Below are positions 33,826-43,236 of a stretch of DNA of 64,000 nt, one piece after another. This stretch comes from Achatina immaculata (lineage: Eukaryota; Mollusca; Gastropoda; Stylommatophora; Achatinidae), in the NCBI GenBank assembly GCA_009760885.1, contig CM019693.1, positions 49,263,269-49,327,268 on the forward strand, in the 5' to 3' direction. Both the position numbers and the translations under genes were made by a program. Under the pieces are notes generated by a model. That model was not told the origin of the DNA. It did not search any database and worked only from the letters and a program-made list of their open reading frames with translations. Each line of letters opens with the position of its first letter. Within the stretch, counting starts at the first letter, position 1.

Positions 33826-34197
33826 ATGATGTTAGTTAATTCAACGATGTTCATTATATGTATTTTAAGTAATATCTCGAATTCATGTAACATGCAGGAA
33901 ATCTTCTGTTCCAGAGACCAAAACGACGGGATAATCAGACCACAAGGTGGCTTCGCTTCTTCTGGTGGAAATAGTGAGCGTCCATCTTGGATAACTACTT
34001 ACAGCCCTACAAAAGATGATGGTCCTTCACAGACACGTATTTACATCCCTCCAAAAGATGATAGACGTTCACAGACACGTATTTACAGCCCTCCAAAACA
34101 TGATGGTCCTTCAAAGACACGTATTTACAGCCCTCCAAAAGATGATAGACGTTCACAGACACGTATTTACAGCCCTACTTTAAAGAACAGAAAGTAA
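33826..34197 (+). CDS. Small secreted-looking protein with 14-residue tandem repeats
   Basis: A 123-codon ATG frame unlike any transposable element here. Residues 1-21 (MMLVNSTMFIICILSNISNSC) form a plausible signal peptide. Residues 22-58 are Gly/Ser/Asn-rich. Residues 59-114 are four 14-residue repeats starting YSPTKDDGPSQTRI and YIPPKDDRRSQTRI; units 1 and 3 have DGPS, units 2 and 4 have DRRS, so the arrangement is a 28-residue dimer repeated twice. A partial fifth unit ends SPTLKNRK and TAA. AATAAA lies about 43 bp after the stop (34240). The Arg-Arg pairs could be processing sites in a peptide precursor, which is inference. It could be a last exon or a chance frame over a 42-bp repeat; no homologue is recognised. 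Confidence 0.4.
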   Translation: MMLVNSTMFIICILSNISNSCNMQEIFCSRDQNDGIIRPQGGFASSGGNSERPSWITTYSPTKDDGPSQTRIYIPPKDDRRSQTRIYSPPKHDGPSKTRIYSPPKDDRRSQTRIYSPTLKNRK

Positions 34198-34239
34198 ACA
34201 TAGAAAAATTAATCATCAAAATTGGAAAAAAACAACAAT

Positions 34240-34246
34240 AAATCAT
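34240..34246 (+). terminator. Possible polyadenylation signal (AATAAA)
   Basis: CAATAAATC lies about 43 bp downstream of the stop codon of the repeat-protein ORF. In AT-rich DNA the hexamer is common, so support is weak. Confidence 0.3.
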
Positions 34247-34249
34247 CAC

Positions 34250-34790
34250 TGAGAGATGACTCCTCAAACCATGACTTTTCGTCACATTCATCTCCAGATT
34301 CTTCATCTCATATCATCTGATACGTCATGGAGATGTCTATTGAAGTCACCATTAAACTCCAAGAGTATTTAAAAATAAAATAAGAAACACTTGGAAATAG
34401 ATGTCGTTTTGTGCTGGATTATATAGATAAAAGATTTTTAACTGCATGAATTTATTGTGATAAGATATAAATAACACACACACACACACAGGTATAATCA
34501 CAGACACACACACATTCACATCTCCACACATATTGATGATGCCATGAAGAATCTGTAATTTAGGAGCTTATTTTAAAAGCAGTTTTTTAACATATATATG
34601 TGAAATCTGCATACTGTATCTGTAAGGTAAAACTGAAATATAACATAGATAAGTGTTTGTTACTTATTTAACATTCACAGCACAGAGATAAGTACTTGAA
34701 ACATATTAAAAATTCGCAACACATAAACTGCTAAAAGGATTTCAATTTTTTTAAAGACTGATTTATATATAATTCCACCTTTTACATATT
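34250..34790. other. AT-rich spacer with (AC)n, no gene
   Basis: A (CA)n run is found at 34474-34491 and CACA-rich DNA to 34530. Nothing else is recognised. Confidence 0.55.
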
Positions 34791-35562
34791 TCACAGCTGC
34801 TCAGTGTGTCCACCTTTGGTCATGCTGCAGACATCTTTATGATAATCTGTTTCCTTCCACATGCGGATGAGCAAGTCAAGGTCGACCAGAGACGCAGCAG
34901 CGGGGTCACGGTTGCCAAGATCCTGAAGATTGCGGGGGGGGGGGGGGGGGTGGCACAAAGACAGTGACCTTCATAAACCCCCACAAGAAAAAGTAGCAGG
35001 GGGTTAAATCAGGGGACCGGGTTGCCCACCCCATTAACTCGTCGTCTTGTCGTCCTCTGTCCCCATCTTTTTGGCGAATTTTAAGATACCCTGGCAGGTC
35101 TCTGTGGTAGTGATCCAGACAGAGGTCTTGTTGAAAGATGCAGCCATTACTGTCTTCATTCAACTGAGGCATCAGCCAGTTTTCTTCAAAGAAAAATGCT
35201 CCATACACCTTCTCTTTCGAAATAGCGCAGAAGACATTCACCTGAGGTGAGTCTCGCACATGTTCTGGGACTACGCAGGGGATTCCATCCCGCAGATGTG
35301 CACACTGAATCACCTTCTCAGACAGACAGAAAGCAGCTTCGTCGCTAAAGATGAGCGAGCCTGCGAAGCTGTCAGTTTCACAACTCTCTTACATTTCAGT
35401 GCTGAAATTCGGACGCACATCTTTGTCATTTTCTCTGAGATGTTGATGCAACTGAAGCTTGTCAACTTAATCTCTTACGGAGAATTGGCCAGACTGTTGA
35501 TTGTGAGACTCCTGGCTGTAAACTCGCACGTGTAGCGGACTTGCGGGGGCTTCCGGGATGAA
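34791..35562 (-). pseudogene. DDE (Tc1/mariner-group) transposase, C-terminal two thirds
   Basis: Read from 35562 down: SPRKSATRASLQPGVSQSTV (end of the DNA-binding region), LIFSDEAAF (first catalytic Asp), EHVRDSPQVNVFCAISKEKV, WLMPQLNEDSNGCIFQQD (second Asp; the usual GAPPH is corrupted to LCLDH), then RSPDLTPCYFFLWGF. The third catalytic Asp (PCDFFLW in relatives) is Tyr here. A run of 17 G (34934-34950, C on the coding strand) replaces the stretch after FVPP and breaks the frame; NLQDLGNRD and KGGHTEQL then follow in the shifted frame to a stop at 34791-34793. A LINE (35563-37855) separates this part from its N-terminus at 37856-38110. Dead several times over. Confidence 0.88.
34934..34950. 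repeat. (G)17 homopolymer in the transposase
   Basis: Seventeen G on the plus strand (poly-Pro on the coding strand) at the point where relatives encode a short PPLP-type segment. Compare (G)14 at 1368-1381. Confidence 0.9.
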
Positions 35563-37437
35563 GCTCACAAAAGCAGAAATTTCAGTAGCTATCGTTCACT
35601 TAGGAATAAGGTGCAGTATTTAATTAGGCAGGAAAAGAAAAATTACTTCAGAAATTTAGTGAAAGACAAAACTGATAGTAAATCAATCTGGAAAGCGATT
35701 AATACTCTTGTAAATAAAAGGAAGCAAACTGACCCACAAACACTTATTGGTGAACATACTTGCACAAACTTCAGTGAACATTTTAGGGAAGAAATTAGTA
35801 TTCTAAAATCTTCATTATCGACCCCTAATTGCGACCTGAGCGTGTTGAAAACTTTCAGCGACAGTAAATGTGTAAAGCTAAAACAAACTAATATTCCTTT
35901 CCTCACAGTCGGTGAGGTTTATAACTACATCCGGTCCTTAAAGAGCACTAACTCAGCAGGATGTGATGACATTAGTAACAAGATACTACGCTACGCTGCA
36001 CCAGTTATCACAGACACACTAACATACTTATACAACTTGTGTATTGACAAAAAATATTTCCCTGACGCTTTTAAACTCGCCAAAGTTTTTCCTCTTTTTA
36101 AATCTGGACAGACTAGTGACCTCTCAAACTATAGACCCATAACCATTCTGTCATCACTATCTAAACCTCTTGAAAAGCATATACAAAAGTTAACTCTGCT
36201 CCACATGCAAGAAAACAATCTACTAATAGACAGCCAGTCAGGTTTTAGACCAAATTACTCCTGCCACACAGCATTAACTAAAATGACAGAAAGCTGGCTG
36301 TCTAATATAAATGATGACAAATTGTGTGGTGCTGTTTTTGTTGATTTCAAGAAAGCCTTCGATATGATTGATCATGAAATTCTTGCAAAAAAGCTGGAAG
36401 GCTATAGATTACACCCTGACCTAACAAAATGTATTACATCTTTTCTCTCAGGTAGAAAACAAGTAGTTTGCTTTAGAAACAAAATATCTGGCTCGTCTGT
36501 GGTTGATACTGGTATTCCTCAAGGCTCCATTCTTGGTCCTCTTCTCTTTGCTATCTATATTAACGACCTACCACTACATGTAAAGCACTCTTCATGTGAT
36601 CTTTTTGCTGACGACTGTACTGTTTACAATAGTGACTATGACATCAATAAACTACAGACAACGCTCCAAAATGATATAAACAGTTTGATGAAATGGAGTA
36701 ATAAAAATGGTATGTTGATAAACACCAACAAAACAAAATCCATGCTCATCACTACAAGACAGAAACTGCAAAATGCAACTAAAACTTCACTACAGCTTTG
36801 TGCTGGGACTAAGGCAATAGAAAATGTTCATGAACATAAAACCCTAGGACTCATCATTGATCAGCATTTAACTTGGAATTCGCACGTACATAACCTAACA
36901 AATTTGATTGCACAGAAAGTTTACCAATTAGCCAAAATGAAACACTTTATCGACAAAGACACAAGAAAAATATACTGCATATCACACATACAAACACACT
37001 TAGATTACTGTTCCACAATCTGGGATGGATGCTCAGTCTCAAACACAAAAAGGATCCACTCACTTCACAAGCGAGCATTAAATCTTATTTATGACAAAAA
37101 CCCAGTACAGACTGTAGATCAACACAAACAACTCAAAATTCTACCCCTCAAAAATAGAATCATTTTTAACAAAGTTAAGTTTGTTCACAGAATTCTGTCG
37201 CACAATGCTCCGCCTTACTTGTGGTCACTGTTTACGTATAACACTAAACATAGCCAGCGTTTAAAAAACTGTCTTCTTCCTAAACCCAGAATTGATATGT
37301 ACAAGAAAAGCCTTGCATACTCTGCGGTACAGCTCTGGAACACCCTCCCCTACAATTTAAAATCCATTGGTAATACTTCATCCTTTAACTCAAACCTGTT
37401 TCATTATTTACTTGCTTGTAATTATATGCCTCCATAA
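35563..37437 (+). CDS. Intact reverse transcriptase frame of the CR1/L2-like LINE
   Basis: The frame is open for about 624 codons, first internal ATG-like start at 35611, stop TAA at 37435-37437. Order: pre-RT linker (LIRQEKKNYFRNLVKD, WKAINTLVNKRK), FPLFKSGQTSDLSNYRPITI (RT 1/2), SGFRPNYSCHTALTKM, FVDFKKAFDMIDHE (motif A, catalytic Asp), TGIPQGSILGPLLFAIYIND (B), FADDCTVYNSDY (C, both Asp), TNKTKSML (D), LGLIIDQHLTWNSH, then a conserved C-terminal region ending WNTLPYNLKSIG and CNYMPP. All RT motifs are present. The endonuclease is missing through truncation, and no promoter is seen, so autonomous activity is not expected. About 70 percent of residues appear shared with the minus-strand copy. 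Confidence 0.93.
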   Translation, partial: AHKSRNFSSYRSLRNKVQYLIRQEKKNYFRNLVKDKTDSKSIWKAINTLVNKRKQTDPQTLIGEHTCTNFSEHFREEISILKSSLSTPNCDLSVLKTFSDSKCVKLKQTNIPFLTVGEVYNYIRSLKSTNSAGCDDISNKILRYAAPVITDTLTYLYNLCIDKKYFPDAFKLAKVFPLFKSGQTSDLSNYRPITILSSLSKPLEKHIQKLTLLHMQENNLLIDSQSGFRPNYSCHTALTKMTESWLSNINDDKLCGAVFVDFKKAFDMIDHEILAKKLEGYRLHPDLTKCITSFLSGRKQVVCFRNKISGSSVVDTGIPQGSILGPLLFAIYINDLPLHVKHSSCDLFADDCTVYNSDYDINKLQTTLQNDINSLMKWSNKNGMLINTNKTKSMLITTRQKLQNATKTSLQLCAGTKAIENVHEHKTLGLIIDQHLTWNSHVHNLTNLIAQKVYQLAKMKHFIDKDTRKIYCISHIQTHLDYCSTIWDGCSVSNTKRIHSLHKRALNLIYDKNPVQTVDQHKQLKILPLKNRIIFNKVKFVHRILSHNAPPYLWSLFTYNTKHSQRLKNCLLPKPRIDMYKKSLAYSAVQLWNTLPYNLKSIGNTSSFNSNLFHYLLACNYMPP

Positions 37438-37855
37438 AATAGCCAGTACTCTCTCAACACATGGCTCGTAAACCATCAAGTACTTTAATGACATAGTTAG
37501 AAAAGCAACTTATTAGATATTGTTAGAAATTATTTTAATGTTTGTTAAAAAAAAACATATGTTAGAAGATGATTTACAATGTATTTTATTTATGTATATG
37601 TCTGCGTGTGTATGTGTGCGTGAGTGCTATTTTATTAGGTTAATGACTTCTTCTCTTTTACCTTGAATGTAATAGTTAAATCTTACACTCTTTTGATATG
37701 TTTTTCCTAATTTAAATTGTATTTTTGTACTAAATCAAGTGTGTGGGAAGAATGAAGGATGGAGTGATGAAGGGCAGAATGTAAGACGGGCCTGCGTGCC
37801 CAATTCTTTACCCTTGAAAAATAAAGATTATTCATTCATTCATTCATTCATTCCC
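35563..37855 (+). mobile_element. CR1/L2-like LINE, 5'-truncated, inserted in the transposase
   Basis: It starts within ORF2 at AHKSRNFSSYRSLRNK, which matches AHKIKDFMTYRSLRNK in the element at 26356-31033, and ends in the shared GACGGGCCTGCGTGCCCAAT block, AATAAAGATT and an ATTC-repeat tail (37830-37855). The split transposase gives the empty-site order. The flanks ATGAAGCT (left) and GGTAAGCT (right) suggest a short, diverged target duplication. Confidence 0.9.
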
Positions 37856-38110
37856 TGGTAAGCTTCTCTAACGCGACTCATAGTTTCTTCCCTTGGTCCT
37901 GAACGTCTCTGCCGTGGAGCTGTGCACAGACAGCCGCCATCCCTGAATATCACACACCACTTCTTGATACTGTTGAAAAAAAGTGCTGCCTTCTGGAATT
38001 CCCTTCAAAATCGTCGCTGCACGGTCACAAAGGTTGAGGCTCATACATGTCCAAAAGGACAACGTGACTGCTCACGTTTACTGAACGTTATATTTGCTAC
38101 TGCTGCCTCC
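37856..38110 (-). pseudogene. DDE transposase N-terminus, separated by the LINE
   Basis: Shifting minus-strand frames give VTVQRRF, REFQKAALFFNSIKKWC, GGCLCTAPRQRRSG and SRVREAYQG. These line up with the first helix-turn-helix and the linker (VQR.F...F....I..W...F..G.....R.GRP) of the transposase whose remainder lies at 34791-35562. The start codon is not clear. Confidence 0.65.
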
Positions 38111-38473
38111 TAGCGGCAAACCACGGGAGCTCTACTCGTGAGCTTTATAAAGAAGAAAAAAAAAGAAGAGTTTCTTTCTCTGCGTAAGAATATTCATGAC
38201 GTGTTAGACAGTTTATTTGTTGCGAGGTTTTGGAATGTTTCACAGACTTAACGAATGATCCTCTATTTCTAATAAACTAATACAACAAGACAGGACAATA
38301 ATTCAACAACTCGAGATATGCTCCATAGTAAACTGATAGAAAAACTACAGAAAATGAAACATTTAGCATGCTCAGAATAAACAAATGTTGAATACAAATA
38401 ATAATTCGTGCATAAATCTTCAGGTTCTAAAACTGTTTCACTGGCATGCGCCATGAAAATTATATAGACAAAA
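38111..38473. other. No gene recognised
   Basis: AT-rich DNA with A/G runs near 38145-38170. Confidence 0.5.
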
Positions 38474-38944
38474 AAAAGTAAGAAGTGCTCTGATTTTTCC
38501 CAGATATAACTGCACAACTCTGTGTTCTGTTACTTTACTGTTCGAAAGCTTCGTTGTTTCTTATTTGTAACAAAGAAATTATATTAGTATTTATGTGCAC
38601 GACCTGGTTCACAGGTTACAGGAAGTACTGTGGTAGGTCTATACTGGTCGGTAACCGGCGACAGTTTCTTCTTTCTCAAAGTATTAAACACTATTTCAGT
38701 GACACTCCAGAACCCCACATCCCAATAAAGATTTCATTCAAAGTCTGACCTTCGAAGATTAATAGGTGAACATTAATGGTGGTAATTGGTCGATGAATAA
38801 TTCGATGAATCAATGATGGCAAATCAATAAGATGTCTCATATCAGATAAAGAGACATTTTCTTCTTTAATACTGTCAAAGAACTGCACTGAGGCCATCTT
38901 GAATCTTGATTCTTGGACTTAGCATCACCTGACCCGGGACTCAC

Positions 38945-39495
38945 CCATGCATGCTCTGCTCTCTGTTCCAGCAACCACCTAACTGTGCTAGTCTGCTCTC
39001 TCTTCCAGCAACCACCTAACTGTGCTAGTCTTCTCTCTGTTCTAGTAACCACCTAACTGTGCTAGTCTTCTCTCTGTTCCAGTAACCACCTAACTGTGCT
39101 AGTCTGCTCTCTGTTACAGTAACCACCTAACTGTGCTAGTCTGCTCTCTGTTCCAGCAACCACCTAACTGTGCTAGTCTGCTCTCTGTTCCAGCAACCAC
39201 CTAACTGTGCTAGTCTTCTCTCTGTTCCAGCAACCACCTAACTGTGCTAGTCTTCTCTCTGTTCCAGCAACCACCTAACTGTGCTAGTCTTCTCTCTGTT
39301 CCAGCAACCACCTAACTGTGCTAGTCTGCTCTCTGTTCCAGTAACCACCTAACTGTGCTAGTCTTCTGTTGGTTCTAGCAACCTCCTAACTGTGCTAGTC
39401 TTCTGTTGGTTCTAGCAACCTCCTAACTGTGCTAGTCTTCTGTTGGTTCTAGCAACCTCCTAACTGTGCTAGTCTTCTGTTGGTTCTAGCAGCCT
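38945..39495. repeat. 37-bp minisatellite (DUP2 copy 2)
   Basis: About 15 units of CTGTGCTAGTCTGCTCTCTG plus TTCCAGCAACCACCTAA, more uniform than in copy 1. The last units switch to the GTTGGTTCTAGCAACCTC variant. Confidence 0.93.
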
Positions 39496-39837
39496 CGAAT
39501 TTTGCCCGCCACCCACTGGCTCTTCTTTCCCTCCTCCTCATACCTCCATACTTCATCCTCTGTAGATAAATATTATCAGCATATACCCTTTCCTCCTCCT
39601 CTTCCTCCAGTTCCTTGGACACCGACTTCGTTATATCCGTCCTGTCTGTAGGAATCACATCTGTTGTAATAGTGTTACAGGCAACATGATCAATTACCTT
39701 ATTGCCTCTTACTCCGGTATGGCCTGTTCAATATCTCCACATCAGCCTGGGTGACACTGGATTTTCCTAAGATCTGAACCAATTCATGCCGTAGCAGACA
39801 CCTCTCTATCTTGAGAAGCTTGCTCTCAGAGTCCGTC

Positions 39838-40270
39838 ACCACCACACAGTGTGTATCATCCTGCCTGTCACCACCACACAGTGTGTATCATACTACCTGT
39901 TACCACCATACCGTGTGTATCATTCTACCTGTCACCACCACACCGTGTATCATCCTACCTGTCACAACCACAGAATGTGTATCATCCTACCTGTCACCAC
40001 CACACTGGGTGTATCATCCTGTCTGTCACCAGCACACCGTGTATCATCCTGCCTGTCACCACCACACTATATATCATCCTACCTGTCACCACCACAACTC
40101 GTGTATCATCCTTTCTGTCACCACCACACCGTGTGTATCATCCTACCTGTTACCACCACACCGTGTGTATCATTCTGCTTGTCACCACCACACAGAGTGT
40201 ATCATCCTACCTGTTACCACCACACCCTGTGTATCATCCTGCTTGTCACCACCATTCAGAGTGTATCATC
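39838..40270. repeat. 32-bp minisatellite in RNase H, short version
   Basis: About 14 diverged units of the same 32-bp sequence as 19341-21823, at the same place in the RNase H reading. Confidence 0.93.
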
Positions 40271-40864
40271 ATGTCAGACTAGCCAGGACACAGACTTGGT
40301 CACTGACTCATCCTTGATGATGTTATAAAGGAGGGCCTTGTATTCTGTGTCACTAGTCTCTCTCGCCTACAGACAAGGAAGCCCCGTCCCCTCTGTTTTT
40401 GCCTCATGGATATTTCAGCCTCAGCTATCCATGAACTTCCACGTTTAACAAAAAGCTTTCATTACTGCCAGTGATTCATGTATAGGATGAGTGGTGTTGT
40501 GGACAATATTGAATTCAGCCTTGACCTGCGTAACTTTATGACTGATACTAATGCCAGGCAGGCACTGCACGTAACGCGAGGTCACAGTCGGAGCATCTTT
40601 TGTACAACCCAAGACATTCTACACGGCTTCATTTTGAATTCTGTCCAATTGGGTTCTGGATAAGGTCGAACGGTTCTGTTGTTCATAGAACACCTGTGAC
40701 AGACAGGTGCCTTACACAGGTTGATCGCTGCATTGTAATTATCACACTAATAGGCCAAGTGATCCTGGATGTTTGCATATCCCGGGCCATCTCAGTTCTT
40801 TTGTGGCCTTGTTTGTAGATCAGTATGTCATCGGCGTGTGTGACTTGTGCCTACTTCCACATGT

Positions 40865-41205
40865 GGTAACCTGACAGCACTGACAGCTTAGATATTAAAC
40901 AAAATCTATGACAGCACTGACAGCTTAGATATTAAACAAAATCTCTGACAGCACTGACAGCTTAGATATTAAACAAAATCTCTGACAGCATAGATATTAA
41001 ACAAAATCTGTGACAGCACTGACAGCTTAGATATTAAACAAAATCTCTGACAGCACTGACAGCTTAGATGTTAAACAAAATCTCTGACAGCACTGACAGC
41101 TTAGATATTAAACAAAATCTATGACAGCACTGACAGCTTAGATATTAAACAAAATCTCTGACAGCACTGACAGCTTAGATATTAAAGAAAATCTCTGACA
41201 GTGGA
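40865..41205. repeat. 37-bp array inside the RT, present only in copy 2
   Basis: About nine units of CTGACAGCACTGACAGCTTA plus GATATTAAACAAAATCT. In copy 1 (about 23052-23088) the same sequence occurs once. Confidence 0.93.
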
Positions 41206-41484
41206 GATCCTTGTGGCAGACCCGCTGCTGTTTATATGGCCCACGTGATCTAAAACCGAAGAGTAAAGCTATCTCCCAGGATGTTGACCTGCCCACTGGC
41301 AGCCGCTCAGTAGAGAGTTTTCTTATGAACTTTTAATGAAAGACAATGATAAACCCTGAAGCATAAACACACACTTCCACATGATCACGTAAACAATGAC
41401 TAGTATGGGGAATATGCATCTAAAACTTCATGTCTAATTAACAGTTCATGATTATCACCGACATTCGAAAATGTTCAAGAAGGT

Positions 41485-41992
41485 TTATCTCTGGTTAACT
41501 TAGCTTTAATACTACGTGGTAGTAGGGCGTCCGTGAAGGTCTGTACACAGTTGCCTCTGCGCCAGCGGAGATATCACTTCCGCTGCAGAGCAGGCAACTT
41601 CGGCTACCTCGTTGATTCGGTCAGCCAGTGCTTGTATAGACTGTCTAGGAGTCTGTGTGTTGCCGGCGAGTTTAGAACACTTGGGGAGCTTCTAGCACAC
41701 CATAACGTGCTAATAACACTGTAGCAAACTCCTCCCATGACTCCTGAAGATGAAGGCACTGTTTAACAAATTCTGCCATAGGACCTGTGTTGCGGTGATA
41801 CACGAGCAGGTCCACAGCTCTGACCTCCATGAGTTTATCTAACTCCAGGAACCACTGCTTCAACTTTGCTGGGTCCCCGTCGAGTCTTTCTACAGCTGAG
41901 AGTACATGGGTGAACTTCAAGTCATCACTCACTTGTGACAGGGTGCCCTGCAACATACCCAGTAAATCTGACGTGGATGGAGCAGAAGCCAT
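41485..41992 (-). pseudogene. LTR-retrotransposon gag fragment
   Basis: From an ATG at 41990-41992 the frame reads MASAPSTSDLLGML, LDGDPAKLKQWFLELDKL, WEEFATVLLARYG and then a stop at about 41672. One base over, the reading continues TPRQSIQALADRINEVAE and, after another shift, ALLPRSIKAKL. The F/L-DGDP..L..W, E..F...L...YG and QS.Q.LADRI blocks are those of Ty3/Gypsy-type Gag capsid proteins. No zinc knuckle, protease or Pol follows, and no LTR could be identified. It is a two-frameshift fossil about 170 codons long. Confidence 0.65.
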
Positions 41993-41999
41993 CGTACGA

Positions 42000-42545
42000 C
42001 CTTCAATGTTAGCTTCTTATTTATCAAAAATCACTAAACAATTATCAATATTACCAAACAAAATTAATATCACTGAAAAATAATCAATATTACAGAATAA
42101 ATATCAATATTACTGAAAAATAAGCACGGCAGAATTGCCAAATAACAATTATCAACATCAACACTATACTACTAACTAAAAAAACTACTACTAAGTCCTA
42201 ACTTGAATGGAATTCAGCAGTAATTTTATGCACTGTCTCAAATATCACAGCTAAATTAAATGTTCAATAAAGTCCAACAAATGTCCTTGGAAAAGAATGC
42301 CCTAAAATATCTATTCCAAATATAACTGAATCTAAAATGTCCTTGATTCTACACCACAAGTAAAGAGCACATCCACCGACTTTCCATTTACAAGAGTCCA
42401 CTCCTATCTATCTGTCGAAACTTGTCAGGGAAAACTTAACAAAGTTAATCAAGTAGCGATATTCAGAGTGTTCCTTCTTGCAGTAAAGCTGAAGACTTAA
42501 AGTAACTGCTGAAAATCCAGAAAACAGTTCATGTGACCACTTCTT
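42000..42545. other. AT-rich DNA upstream of the gag fragment, no gene
   Basis: Contains AATAT/ATCA-rich runs at 42010-42130. No LTR or primer site was recognised. Confidence 0.45.
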
Positions 42546-42548
42546 AGC

Positions 42549-43236
42549 TCCTCTGTCTGGTTAGAGATGGTCGAGATGTAACAAGTCTGTCTGGGTAGAG
42601 ATAGTTGAGATATAACAAGTCTGTCTGGGTAGAGATAGTTGAGATGTAACAAGTCTGTCTGGGTAGAGATAGTTGAGATATAACAAGTCTGTCTGGGTAG
42701 AGATAGTTGAGATATAACAAGTCTGTCTGGGTAGAGATAGTTGAGATGTAACAAGTCTGTCTGGGTAGAGATAGTTGAGATGTAACAAGTCTGTCTGGGT
42801 ACAGATAGCTGAGATGTAACAAGCGTGTCTGGGTAGAGATGGTTGAGATATAACAAGTCTGTCTGGGTAGAGATAGTTGAGATGTAACAAGCGTGTCTGG
42901 GTAGAGATGGTTGAGATATAACAAGTCTGTCTGGGTAGAGATGGTTGAGATGTAACAAGTCTGTCTGGGTAGAGATGGTTGAGATGTAACAAGTCTGTCT
43001 GGGTAGAGATGGTTGAGATGTAACAAGTCTGTCTGGGTAGAGATGGTTGAGATATAACAAGTCTGTCTGGGTAGAGATGGTTGAGATGTAACAAGTCTGT
43101 CTGGGTAGAGATGGTTGAGATATAATAAGTCTGTCTGGGTAGAGATGGTTGAGATGTAACAAGTCTGTCTGGGTAGAGATGGTTGAGATGTAACAAGTCT
43201 GCCTGGGTAGAGATGGTTGAGATATAACAAGCCTGT
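42549..43236. repeat. 34-bp minisatellite
   Basis: About 20 units of GTTGAGATATAACAAGTCTG plus TCTGGGTAGAGATG, with the variants ATAGTT/ATGGTT and ATATAAC/ATGTAAC. All three minus-strand frames are open, which explains the overlapping 211-245-codon frames. Confidence 0.95.

Larger units (their letters stand above)
38474..41335. repeat. Segmental duplication DUP2, copy 2
   Basis: Direct repeat of 17684-23235, about 20.8 kb downstream. The RT stretch present at 22600-22840 in copy 1 is deleted here: TTCTGGATAAGGTCGAACGGTT at about 40660 joins sequence equivalent to 22590 and 22850. Confidence 0.88.
39500..41335 (-). pseudogene. I/Jockey-type LINE remnant: RT plus RNase H, copy 2
   Basis: Same element and orientation as 19020-23240. 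HADDILIYKQGHK (RT motif C) lies near 40815-40845. RNase H residues VVVTDSESKLLKIERCLLRH occur just below 39845, and the PGH block is damaged (ILNRPYRSK in place of RYCPGHTG). The frame is broken throughout, and two arrays sit within it (39838-40270 and 40865-41205). Confidence 0.78.
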
